64,000 nucleotides of DNA from Geomonas limicola (lineage in GTDB: Bacteria; Desulfobacterota; Desulfuromonadia; Geobacterales; Geobacteraceae): contig NZ_BLXZ01000001.1 in NCBI RefSeq assembly GCF_014193675.1, forward strand, positions 124,001-188,000, in the 5' to 3' direction. The notes beneath the pieces were generated by a model that was not told where the DNA came from, ran no database searches, and saw only the letters and a program-made list of their open reading frames with translations. The position numbers were made by a program, and so were the translations under genes. Positions 25,985 through 33,588 of this stretch are shown here, in pieces. Numbering within the stretch: position 1 is the first letter of the stretch; every line of letters begins with the position of its first letter.

Positions 25985-28828
25985 TTACCTGTAGAAGCTC
26001 ACCGACTGGGTCCTTGTGTTACCGGCGGCATCGTAGGCCTTTACCGTAGCCGTATGGGTACCCGTACTGCTCACGGTCCAGCTGTAGGAGAGCGATCCGG
26101 AAGCAACCTCTGTTTTCAGGACGCCGTCTACGTAGAGCTGGAATTTGGTGACCCCGACGTTGTCGGTTGCCGAGGCTTTGATATTCACAACGCTGCTGGA
26201 GCGTGACAGCGACATCGATTTAATGGCGGGCAGCGTAGTATCGATCAGCACGGAAGCCGACTTGGCGGCGGAGACGTTGCCGGTGGCATCCTTGGCCCAA
26301 GCGTAGGCGGTGCGCAGCCCGGTACCCGAGAAGGTGAAGCTGGTTGGGGCGGAGGCGTTCCAGCCGACGGCCGAGGAACTGGGGGCCGTAGCGCTTTCAC
26401 TGATCAGGTATCCGGCGACGGCAACGTTGTCGCTCGCGCTCAGGCTGGTTATCGCCACCGTGGTGGAGTTGACATTGGCCGGCAGGGTGAAATTACCAAG
26501 CGTGGGGGCCTGTACATCGTTGAAAACGCTTACCGTGATTGCGCTCGAGGTGCCGATGTTACCGGCCATGTCGTATGCCTTGGCGGTCAAGATGTAGGAG
26601 CCGTTGGTCGCCGCTAGTGTGTTCCAGATGAAGCTGTAAGGGGCGCTGGTAGCGCTGCCCAGAAGCACGCCGTTGGCGTAGAGTTCGACTCTGCTGACCC
26701 CCACGTTGTCGCTGGCCGTGACCTGGATGGTGGCAGTCCTGCTCACGACGCTGCCGTTGCTCAGGGAGTTGAGGGAGACCAGCGGGGCACTGGTATCGTT
26801 GAAGACCGTCACGGCGATACCGGCGGACTGTCCCACGTTGCCGGCCGCGTCATAGGCCTTGGCGGTCACCGTGTAGGATCCATTTGCGTTGGAAAGGGTG
26901 TTCCAGGAGAACGCATACGGGGCAGAGGTGGCGCTACCCTGCAGAATGCCGTTCAGGTAGTACTCGACTTTGGTCACTGCCACGTTATCGCTGGCAGCGA
27001 TTTGCACCGTTGCGGTTTGCCCGAGAGTGCTACCGGCGCTCGGAGAGGTGATGGAAACGGAAGGGGGAGTCGTGTCATTGAATACGATCACGGTGACGCT
27101 GGCAGACTGTCCCACATTGCCGGTCGCATCGTAGGCCTTGGCGCTCAGGGTGTAGGTGCCGTTAACGCTGGAAAGGGTGTTCCAGGAGAAGGTGTACGGA
27201 GCCGACGTCGCGCTCCCCTGCAGGGTGCCGTTCAAGTAATACTCGACCTTGGTTACCCCAACGTTGTCGCTGGCGGCAACCTGCACGGTTGCGCTCTGGC
27301 CGATAGTGCTGCCGGTACTCGGGGAACTGATGGCTACCGTGGGAGCGGTCGTATCGTTGAAGACACTCACGGTGACGCTGGCGGACTGTCCTACATTGCC
27401 GGCCGCATCGTAGGCCTTGGCGCTCACAGTATGGCTGCCGTTAGCGGTGGAAAGGGTGTTCCAGGCGAAGTTGTAGGGAAGGCTGGTTGCGGTCGCCTGC
27501 AGAGTGCCGTCAAGGTAGTACTCAACTTTGGTTACACCAACGTCGTCACTGGCGGACGTCAATACTGTTACCGTTTGACTGAGGATGCTACCGGAACTGG
27601 GAGCTACAATGGAGACCGTAGGAGCGGAGGTGTCGTTAAAGACGGTAACGGCAACATTGGATGAGACCCCTACGTTCCCTGCTGCGTCGTAAGCCTTAGC
27701 AGTCAGGATGTGCGCGCCGTTTGCACTGGCAAGGGTGTTCCAGGAAAAAGTGTAGGGATTGTTAAGACTGCTCCCCTGAAGAATACCATCAATGTAGAAT
27801 TCCACTTTAGTTACAGCAACATTGTCAGTAGCAGCGGCCAGAACTGTAACATTACCACCAACAGTAGCACCTGAATATGGAATGGTAATTAATGCAGCAG
27901 GGGGAGTTGTATCATTAGCAACGACTACTTGAATTGTCGGTGCATTGCCCACATTACCAGCGGCATCGTAAGCTTTAGCATCAATAACATGAATGCCGTT
28001 GCCGTACGAGAGAGTGTTCCAGGAATATGCAGTCGAAATTTGATTTGTTGCCAGGACCAGAACGTTATCAAAAAATAGTTCAGTCCGTGTCACACCAACA
28101 TTATCGCTTGCTGAAATGGTAACAGGAACAGTCCCATTTACTGATCCATTATTGGTAGGATTAGTAACTACTACTGTAGGAGGTGTAAGATCATTAACCA
28201 ATGAGACCGTGACAGGAGTGGAAATACCTTCATTGCCAGCAGCATCAAGTGCCCGTGCGGTGATTGTGTAGGCACCGCCATTAAGGGAGGAGGTGTCCCA
28301 CGAAAAAACATACGGTGAGGTAGGAGTGTCACCCACCAAGTTTCCGTTAACAAAAACTTTAACATTGGTTACAGCTACATTATCTGTCGCGTTAACGGCT
28401 ATTGAAACAGACCCATTGACGAGACTGCCATTAACTGGAGTACTAATGGAAACAACCGGAGGAGTTAACTCTTTTATTTGGACAACGTTGGAAAAGACGC
28501 TTTCATAACCAGAAGCGTTGATAGAGGTTACGGCGAAATAGTAAATAGAACTTGCATCCAAGCCGTCGAGAGTCGTAGTGTTCAGGTTGCCGACTGATAC
28601 CGGCGAGTTGCCCTGAGTAGCTCCCGTGCCATTGAAGGGGAGAGTGAGGCCGCCACGTTGGTAGTAAACATTATATCCTACGACATCAGGATCGGAACTT
28701 GCCGGCCAAGATAATTCAACGCTCGCCGCTAAGCATACACTAGAATAGAGCAGTACTGCGACAAGCAGTGTCAGAATTAAGGCAGCAGCTCTTACACTCT
28801 GCCATTTTTCTTCTCTCTTCGTGGCCAT
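25985..28828 (-). CDS. Large secreted fibronectin/Ig tandem-repeat protein
   Basis: The 947-residue protein starts at the ATG at 28828 behind GGGAGGCGAA. Other in-frame starts (28840, 28846) are less well placed. A signal peptide ends near VCLAAS (about 35). A fibronectin-III-like domain (about 40-120, SSDPDVVGYNVYYQR) is followed by seven Ig-like repeats of about 93 residues (ATDNVAVTKVEFYIDG, WNTLASANGAHILTAKAYDAAGN) and two divergent end domains. The central copies repeat at an exact 279-base period. It would be an extracellular, fibre-like or adhesive surface protein. A GEMM-I riboswitch lies just upstream, and codon use shifts from AT-rich to GC-rich along the gene. No PEP-CTERM or other sorting tail is seen. 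Confidence 0.9.
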   Translation of the reverse strand: MATKREEKWQSVRAAALILTLLVAVLLYSSVCLAASVELSWPASSDPDVVGYNVYYQRGGLTLPFNGTGATQGNSPVSVGNLNTTTLDGLDASSIYYFAVTSINASGYESVFSNVVQIKELTPPVVSISTPVNGSLVNGSVSIAVNATDNVAVTNVKVFVNGNLVGDTPTSPYVFSWDTSSLNGGAYTITARALDAAGNEGISTPVTVSLVNDLTPPTVVVTNPTNNGSVNGTVPVTISASDNVGVTRTELFFDNVLVLATNQISTAYSWNTLSYGNGIHVIDAKAYDAAGNVGNAPTIQVVVANDTTPPAALITIPYSGATVGGNVTVLAAATDNVAVTKVEFYIDGILQGSSLNNPYTFSWNTLASANGAHILTAKAYDAAGNVGVSSNVAVTVFNDTSAPTVSIVAPSSGSILSQTVTVLTSASDDVGVTKVEYYLDGTLQATATSLPYNFAWNTLSTANGSHTVSAKAYDAAGNVGQSASVTVSVFNDTTAPTVAISSPSTGSTIGQSATVQVAASDNVGVTKVEYYLNGTLQGSATSAPYTFSWNTLSSVNGTYTLSAKAYDATGNVGQSASVTVIVFNDTTPPSVSITSPSAGSTLGQTATVQIAASDNVAVTKVEYYLNGILQGSATSAPYAFSWNTLSNANGSYTVTAKAYDAAGNVGQSAGIAVTVFNDTSAPLVSLNSLSNGSVVSRTATIQVTASDNVGVSRVELYANGVLLGSATSAPYSFIWNTLAATNGSYILTAKAYDMAGNIGTSSAITVSVFNDVQAPTLGNFTLPANVNSTTVAITSLSASDNVAVAGYLISESATAPSSSAVGWNASAPTSFTFSGTGLRTAYAWAKDATGNVSAAKSASVLIDTTLPAIKSMSLSRSSSVVNIKASATDNVGVTKFQLYVDGVLKTEVASGSLSYSWTVSSTGTHTATVKAYDAAGNTRTQSVSFYR
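26550..28470 (-). repeat. Tandem Ig-domain coding repeats, 279-base period
   Basis: The stretch GACTGTCC[CT]AC with its downstream CATCGTAGGCC recurs at 26826, 27105 and 27384, exactly 279 bases (93 codons) apart. More diverged copies continue toward 28470, one roughly every 280 bases. The middle copies are nearly identical at DNA level, which indicates recent duplication or gene conversion. It lies inside the large Ig-repeat gene. Confidence 0.85.
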
Positions 28829-28871
28829 TTCGCCTCCCATTGCCAAAACGCACTACGCGATTGGCTGGTAT

Positions 28872-28947
28872 TTCGGCGACCCGGCTGTCTCAGAGAGACC
28901 CAATGGGCTTTCCGTCCCACCCTCGCGGATGGTTTAGTATTATCGTC
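28872..28947 (-). promoter_or_regulatory. GEMM-I riboswitch RS2, cGAMP-type variant
   Basis: Minus strand from 28947: AATACTAAACC, hairpin with a GCGA loop, GGGACGGAAAGCC, a second hairpin closed by GGGTCTC...GAGAC, then AGCCGGGTCGCC. It matches RS1 and RS3 in the aptamer core. It lies 44 bases before the ATG of the large Ig-repeat gene. Unlike RS1 and RS3, no CCCGGCT-type partner with a T-run follows. Instead TCGCC at the aptamer end is complementary to GGCGA in the ribosome site, suggesting control of translation. Confidence 0.88.
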
Positions 28948-29361
28948 TACCGATTTGTGTGTTGCGGAGCGATTTCCGCTCAGCCCAAGCAGGGGGCCAA
29001 GCTTAGTCTTTCACATGACGCTCCGTTTTAATGTATTTAGAAATACAAAAATGACTTTTACCCCACACCATCGACCATTTTTTAAAACCCGAAGTGTTTA
29101 CCGCTCGGCACCTGATAACGCATCCGCAAGCATGATGCCAGAAACTGCAGCAGCCCAACAACTAAAATACTGTATGATTACGCAAGATTACGGCCATCAA
29201 CCACGGAAGCCCTGCCTAAGTTACAATCTCCAATTGGCTTCAGGGTGAACAGCACCCCAAAACGAGGCTAAATAAACAGCAACTTACGGATGTTCACCAG
29301 TGGTTCGTCTGTCCAAATCCTGCACAAAGCCTGAGGTAATATTAGAGGTATCAATATGGAC
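28948..29361. other. AT-rich region between RS2 and the RS3 terminator, no gene found
   Basis: About 410 bases downstream (minus sense) of the third riboswitch and upstream of RS2 contain no convincing gene. The longest plus-strand frame (28955-29248, 97 codons) has no ribosome site and no family resemblance. The region must hold the RS2 promoter. It may be the remains of the gene once controlled by RS3. Confidence 0.5.
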
Positions 29362-29406
29362 AAAAAAAACCGGGTCCCGCTTGCCCTTGGCAATTCGGCG
29401 ACCCGG
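29362..29406 (-). terminator. Riboswitch expression-platform terminator (RS3)
   Basis: Minus strand: CCGGGTC (plus-strand 29400-29406, part of the aptamer 3' strand) pairs with GACCCGG (29370-29376), followed by eight T (29362-29369). An inner hairpin TTGCC/GGCAA lies in the loop. The terminator competes with the aptamer, as in RS1. Confidence 0.78.
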
Positions 29407-29468
29407 CTGTCTCAGAGAGACCCTTTAGGCTTTCCGTCCCATTCTCGCAAATGGTTTAGTATTATCGT
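29392..29468 (-). promoter_or_regulatory. GEMM-I riboswitch RS3, cGAMP-type variant, no downstream gene
   Basis: Minus strand from 29468: ACGATAATACTAAACC, hairpin with GCGA-like loop, GGGACGGAAAGCC, GGGTCTC hairpin, then ACAGCCGGGTCGCC. The core is almost identical to RS2. It lies downstream of the YdcF-family gene's stop (29569), so it is not that gene's leader. Past its terminator no open gene is found before RS2. Either it is a relic or it acts with RS2 in tandem on the large Ig-repeat gene about 530 bases away. Confidence 0.85.
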
Positions 29469-29568
29469 ATACTCTGGAAACTATACGTTGGCTGGGTAAA
29501 GAAGTAGCAACCACAATGTAAGTATTTAGTAAATTTACTTTTTAAAAAAGTAATTGCACCATTCATAC

Positions 29569-30213
29569 TTAGATATGACTAAGCAAGGCTAGAAATTGGT
29601 AGAGAGAAAGCTTTAAATACTCCAACCAAATCGGATGGAAAAATTCGTAGCTATCTGAAAGTGTTGACGCAGCATAAGGCACAACCTTGACATGCGTTGG
29701 CAGTAAAGTACGAAAAGCTAAAACGGCCCTCCTCATATGAGGCGCTGAGCTTACGATAACAACTGTATCGATTTGTCCAGCAAGGTTTTTCCCCAAGGTA
29801 CGTGCCTCGGTCCAAGTTCCGAGTAAACCCGGCTCGCGAGAAATCCAACCGATGGATTCCACCTCTACCCCACGCCAAAGAAGATATTTAATCCGCCACT
29901 CCGAGCCCGTCAGCGCTCGTTGTGCTTTGAAGCAATAACGGCCGCGGGTATCATCTCTTTGTAGCAGAATTTTCGATACGCGCCCGGTCTTAAGTAAGTC
30001 GGATGCGGCATCAAGACGCTCCCAGATGGCCCCGCCTCCGTCCAGGACGTAGCAAATTTTTCCGCGTGCCTGCGGCTCATGCAGCACTAAGGGAGTAGCA
30101 AAAATATTTCGAAAGAAAGGGATGGAAGGGAGGACAACAAATATACAACCAATGACAGCAAATTTGGCGCACCAGCAGAAAAAAGCCTTACTTTTTAGCG
30201 CAGTAGCATACAT
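29569..30213 (-). CDS. YdcF/SanA (DUF218) family membrane-anchored protein
   Basis: The 214-residue protein has an N-terminal membrane segment (about 12-35, FAVIGCIFVVLPSIPFF). The soluble part follows DUF218 (PF02698): ICYVLDGGGAIWERLDAASDLL, GRVSKILLQ, ARTLGKN and TVVIVSSAPHMRRAVLAF. SanA/ElyC/YdcF proteins are envelope-linked and affect peptidoglycan or polysaccharide handling, but no enzyme activity is established. The gene is AT-rich, like its neighbours. It lies about 90 bases downstream of the secreted protein gene. Confidence 0.85.
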   Translation of the reverse strand: MYATALKSKAFFCWCAKFAVIGCIFVVLPSIPFFRNIFATPLVLHEPQARGKICYVLDGGGAIWERLDAASDLLKTGRVSKILLQRDDTRGRYCFKAQRALTGSEWRIKYLLWRGVEVESIGWISREPGLLGTWTEARTLGKNLAGQIDTVVIVSSAPHMRRAVLAFRTLLPTHVKVVPYAASTLSDSYEFFHPIWLEYLKLSLYQFLALLSHI

Positions 30214-30246
30214 AAAAAAGATGTTGCCTCTAGTGAGAACCGACGA

Positions 30247-30286
30247 TCACAGGCAGCCATGCCGTAAAATGCACAGCCGCCTGTGA
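30247..30286. repeat. Inverted repeat between two genes
   Basis: Perfect 8-base arms TCACAGGC and GCCTGTGA lie around a 24-base centre, between the secreted-protein gene and the ydcF-like gene. No T-run follows on the minus strand, so it is a weak terminator or an RNA-stability hairpin. Confidence 0.4.
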
Positions 30287-30301
30287 ATCAATAACAACGC
30301 G

Positions 30302-31354
30302 TTATTTTGCAGCTTTCGGCGCAGCATTAAGTTCAACAGGAGTAGGACCGCCAACTTTATAGGTAAAAGGAATGGGAGTTGTGCTGATGACGAAATCATC
30401 GAATGCATACCACTGTTCCGCTTTATCACTTATAGGAGCATAGCTATTGAAACAATTGCCTCCTAAGTAAACAGTGTTCCACCCCACCATCGGGGCTGCC
30501 TTTACGAAAGGTATGTTTGTAGTGCTGGTCTGCAGAACACCATCGTACCAGAAGGTGGTTACACCATCAGCGACTCCAGGAGCACTATTCATTTTTACAT
30601 AAAATGAGAGTTGATGCCAATTGCCATCTCCTATGGATTGAGCAAATCCGGGGCTTCCGACATATTTAGCTGAAGTTTTTTGTCCGGGCAGGTAGTAAAG
30701 ATTCGCAGGGGCGAATCTGAAGGCATGTGCTTGCGTCAAGCCGTACTCATCCATGTAGTTATCAAAGAAATACATAGGAGCGTTTTGGAAACTTGTCCCA
30801 AAGCCAAATGGCCGTATGGGATCTCCATTATGCCCAAATCTCACTAATTTTTGTGTAACGCCGTTACCACCTACAGTCCAGTGCAACTGAAATCCTGGTT
30901 GGTATTTAATTTTTACATTTACATACAACTCCTGGAAATCTTTACCCAGGGATTTTGCCAAAATACCGTCAGCACCAAAACCATCACTGCCGTCTCCGTT
31001 GTTGGACTCATTATATACCGTGAGCGCTTTTCCGGTGGTCCCATAGTGATTAAAACTGGAGATCTGGATAGTGGGTTTCGAAGAGGCGGTGCCTGCCCCA
31101 TAGCCTCTATCTGTGAAATCGTAAGGACTCCAGAATTCGTCGTTTCGCCACCAGTCCCACCCCACTGGAGTTCCTGAAGCATCGCCACCGTTGTAGTACC
31201 CCCCCCCGTTGCGGTTGCAGTTCAGACATTTTGGAGCCCAATCTGCCTGTGTATCGAAGTTGTCCTCAAAAAGTACCTGTGCATTTGCCGAACTGCACAG
31301 CGACACCCACACTAAAGCAATGAGGACTTTTATCCCAAGCGTTCTTTTTCCCAT
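30302..31354 (-). CDS. Secreted protein of unknown function, possible jelly-roll carbohydrate-binding or lyase fold
   Basis: The 350-residue protein has a signal peptide (MGKRTLGIKVLIALVWVSLCSSANA, cut near 25). It is rich in Trp, Tyr, Gly and Asn, with a CLNC pair, RNDEFWSPYDFTDRG, LYVNVKIKYQPGFQLHW and WHQLSFYVKM, the beta-strand pattern of concanavalin-like/jelly-roll domains found in polysaccharide lyases and binding proteins. I do not recognise a specific family or active site. It sits at the 3' end of the polysaccharide operon, so a role in modifying or binding the polymer is plausible. Two CRP-like palindromes and a possible promoter lie upstream. Confidence 0.7.
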   Translation of the reverse strand: MGKRTLGIKVLIALVWVSLCSSANAQVLFEDNFDTQADWAPKCLNCNRNGGGYYNGGDASGTPVGWDWWRNDEFWSPYDFTDRGYGAGTASSKPTIQISSFNHYGTTGKALTVYNESNNGDGSDGFGADGILAKSLGKDFQELYVNVKIKYQPGFQLHWTVGGNGVTQKLVRFGHNGDPIRPFGFGTSFQNAPMYFFDNYMDEYGLTQAHAFRFAPANLYYLPGQKTSAKYVGSPGFAQSIGDGNWHQLSFYVKMNSAPGVADGVTTFWYDGVLQTSTTNIPFVKAAPMVGWNTVYLGGNCFNSYAPISDKAEQWYAFDDFVISTTPIPFTYKVGGPTPVELNAAPKAAK

Positions 31355-31395
31355 GCGGCACCTCGTTTCGTGTTAACTGATGGAAAGGCCATCTA

Positions 31396-31423
31396 AATTT
31401 ACCCGCACCAAACCAAGATGCAA
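31396..31423 (-). promoter_or_regulatory. Possible sigma-70-type promoter for the secreted-protein gene
   Basis: Minus strand: TTGCAT (31418-31423), a 16-base spacer and TAAATT (31396-31401), about 40 bases before the ATG at 31354. The match is partial (-10 box 4 of 6). It is suggested mainly because CRP-like sites lie upstream. Confidence 0.3.
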
Positions 31424-31467
31424 GAGGTAGTGCAGCTCCAATGAGGGAACCGGTCGTGGGGCGTCCC

Positions 31468-31479
31468 TGTGATATCACA
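31468..31479. promoter_or_regulatory. CRP-like palindrome, short spacing
   Basis: TGTGATATCACA is a perfect 12-base palindrome made of TGTGA and TCACA half-sites with a two-base centre. It lies upstream of the secreted-protein gene, 25 bases from a second site with standard spacing. Confidence 0.45.
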
Positions 31480-31503
31480 AATAACAAACCCAAAGAATCG
31501 CGG

Positions 31504-31519
31504 TGTGATTACCATCACA
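31504..31519. promoter_or_regulatory. CRP-like operator TGTGA-N6-TCACA
   Basis: A perfect match to the CRP consensus arms with the standard six-base centre (TTACCA). It overlaps the stop codon of the CapA-like gene and lies upstream of the secreted-protein gene. The nearby Crp-family protein has the recognition helix (RETMSR) expected to read these arms. Confidence 0.55.
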
Positions 31520-32627
31520 AAAACTTCAAAAAACGTATGGTTCTGCCCCAAAAACTGTTAAAGAGGCCTAGCGCCGCACTACCCACAATTTTAGAGAGAA
31601 CCAACAGATTATACTTGTAAAAATTTAACATTATATATCCATAACCAAGTCGGCAGTTTTGTGTGACCCTCATGGATACTAACTTTTGGTAACTTTGCAC
31701 GTTTTTACAGAAATTGACATCATCTGCAACATAGGCAGTCAATTCAGGTATTGAAATCACCTTCAATTGTGGTTGAAACAGTTCATCAATATTGACTTTA
31801 TACAATTCAACAACACCAACAATTGGTTTTAATAGATGGAGAGAGACCAAAAGTCCCTCTTGCGCGCGGCGATGCCAGACCATGTCGGAGACAAAATTTC
31901 CGAGGCTATAACAAACTGTGCCATTACCATATGCCTCTATTTCCTGCACAACATGGGGATGATGGCCTAACACCACATTTACCCCGGCATCGACAAGCTC
32001 TCTTGCAAATATGCGTTGCAGGGGGGAGGGAGAATGAACAAATTCATCGCCCCAGTGCAAGCTAATCACTATGAAATCGACGAGATGAGACAGTCGGCGA
32101 ACGTCATCTAATACACGATCTGGCACGAGCAAGGCATACGCTGGAATGTGACCATAATTATCAGAGGTGGCGTACCCGAGCAGACCAACTGTCTTACTTC
32201 TGATCTCAACTTTCACCGGTGCACACTGCCAACCTCCCTCCCCTCTTTTCCCAACTATGTTGATGCCATTTTGAGACAGCAACTCACAGGTCTGCACGAA
32301 CGGAGTCAATCCGTACTGCATCATGTGGTTATTGGCAACACTAAGAAAATTAAAGCCAACCTGTCGCAGTACGGCGCCGAGGGACGGCCTACCGCGCAGT
32401 TGAGCTTTAGAAAAAGAGCCCGACTCAAAACCATAATCAGAGAGCACACCTTCAAGATTTCCGAAAACGATGTCTCCTTTGAGAGCTGCCTGACTCAGGT
32501 TAAAAAGAGCAGCACCATTTTGTTGCGTACTATGCCGAACACCTCTACCAATCATCTTAGGTGAGTCTCCTAAGCTAAGATCACCCACCGCAACTAAAGT
32601 AATTGGATCATCGATGTGTGAAGACAA
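31515..32627 (-). CDS. CapA-family (poly-gamma-glutamate synthesis-like) metallophosphoesterase-fold protein
   Basis: The 370-residue protein has CapA (PF09587) motifs: VAVGDLSLGD at the start, ANNHMMQYG, SLHWGDEFV and LGHHPHVVQEIE, which form a metal site. CapA proteins take part in capsule or polyglutamate export and occur in polysaccharide operons. The start is set at the TTG at 32627 because AGGGGGG sits six bases upstream; a TTG at 32633 is less well placed. It overlaps the GT2 gene by 20 bases. It lies in the AT-rich part of the operon. Confidence 0.82.
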   Translation of the reverse strand: MSSHIDDPITLVAVGDLSLGDSPKMIGRGVRHSTQQNGAALFNLSQAALKGDIVFGNLEGVLSDYGFESGSFSKAQLRGRPSLGAVLRQVGFNFLSVANNHMMQYGLTPFVQTCELLSQNGINIVGKRGEGGWQCAPVKVEIRSKTVGLLGYATSDNYGHIPAYALLVPDRVLDDVRRLSHLVDFIVISLHWGDEFVHSPSPLQRIFARELVDAGVNVVLGHHPHVVQEIEAYGNGTVCYSLGNFVSDMVWHRRAQEGLLVSLHLLKPIVGVVELYKVNIDELFQPQLKVISIPELTAYVADDVNFCKNVQSYQKLVSMRVTQNCRLGYGYIMLNFYKYNLLVLSKIVGSAALGLFNSFWGRTIRFLKFL

Positions 32628-33588
32628 TAGCAACCCCCCTAGATACCAAATATGCAGTAAACAGTAACCAGATTTGGCAGACCAGCGCCCCTCCCCTCAC
32701 TCCTTTTCTTAGAACCATTAAAAGAGGCAGCACGATGAGAAACAACAGGACCGGCAGGAAAACTCTTGAATTTGCTGCATGAAATCCCCAATATATTATC
32801 ACCTGCATTATCAAAAAAACAGAAAGGACCAGATAGACAACGGGTATCAACACGCTTGGTAGTTCTGCCAACTTACAGCCATTTTTTAGAAACGAGGTTA
32901 AACTGTTTTTCCCTCTCCAAAACTCCTTTCGTACAAAACTACTGACGGTTTTCACTGTACCGAGATGACGGACATGACAGCAGTCGCTCAACAAAAGACG
33001 CGAAAATTCTGAAAGTCTGGTCCCCAGATCAGCATCTTCGCAGGTTACAAGGTTCTCGTCAAAGCCCTGGACGGCCTCAAAAAAATCACGACGTACTAAC
33101 ATATTAAAGGACGACAACCACCGCACCTCGACAGTACCCCGATGTTTTCCTGTGCTGCTGATCGGAAACCAAGCTTTTTCCACCCACGTGTCACTTGCAA
33201 GAGGGGGTGCTGCAGAAAAACCAACGCACGAAATGTCAGGTGCCGCCCCGAGCAAGGCAACCCCCTCTCTAAGCCACGACGGTTCCGGGACACTGTCTCC
33301 ATCCAAAAATGCCAGAACCTCTCCCCGTGCATGGTGCCATCCAGCATTACGAACGGAAGCAATCGTGCCTTCTGGTTTAAAGATGACTCGGCCACGATCA
33401 AACGAGGAAAAATAGTCTTCCACAATAGGAACAGTGCGATCGGAACTGCCATTATCAACAACTAAAACTTCGAAGTCTCCAACGTAATCTTGCTTCATAA
33501 CGGCTGAAAGACAGGCACTAATGTACATTTCTTCATTTTTCACAGGTATTACCACTGAAACAAAAGGCGCTAAGCACAAATCATTCAT
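32608..33588 (-). CDS. Glycosyltransferase family 2 with C-terminal membrane segments
   Basis: The 326-residue GT-A enzyme has VSVVIPVKNEEMYISACL at the N-terminus, VVDNGSSD, LDGDSVPEPSW (DxD-type) and TCEDADLGTRL. The last 100 residues have two or three hydrophobic segments (VLIPVVYLVLSVFLIMQV, VFLPVLLFLIVLP). It would add a sugar on the cytoplasmic membrane face. A similar architecture is seen in the GT2 gene at 53966-54904, suggesting they are related. It overlaps the PaaK-like gene by eight bases. Confidence 0.88.
   Translation of the reverse strand: MNDLCLAPFVSVVIPVKNEEMYISACLSAVMKQDYVGDFEVLVVDNGSSDRTVPIVEDYFSSFDRGRVIFKPEGTIASVRNAGWHHARGEVLAFLDGDSVPEPSWLREGVALLGAAPDISCVGFSAAPPLASDTWVEKAWFPISSTGKHRGTVEVRWLSSFNMLVRRDFFEAVQGFDENLVTCEDADLGTRLSEFSRLLLSDCCHVRHLGTVKTVSSFVRKEFWRGKNSLTSFLKNGCKLAELPSVLIPVVYLVLSVFLIMQVIIYWGFHAANSRVFLPVLLFLIVLPLLMVLRKGVRGGALVCQIWLLFTAYLVSRGVAIVFTHR

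Noticed and set aside
25560-26049. Plus-strand open frames opposite RS1 and the terminator
   Set aside because: They lack ribosome sites and cross a riboswitch leader and an intrinsic terminator on the other strand.
26262-28470. Regularly spaced repeats that could be mistaken for a CRISPR array
   Set aside because: The period is 279 bases, in frame, and translates to Ig-like domains.
28980-29000. Possible sigma-54 promoter (TTGGCCCCCTGCTTGG on the minus strand) ahead of RS2
   Set aside because: The -24 GG and spacing fit, but the -12 element reads GG instead of the near-invariant GC, so I do not claim it.
28955-29248. 97-codon plus-strand open frame between RS2 and RS3
   Set aside because: No ribosome site, no family resemblance, ordinary composition for noncoding DNA, and it starts only a few bases from the RS2 aptamer.
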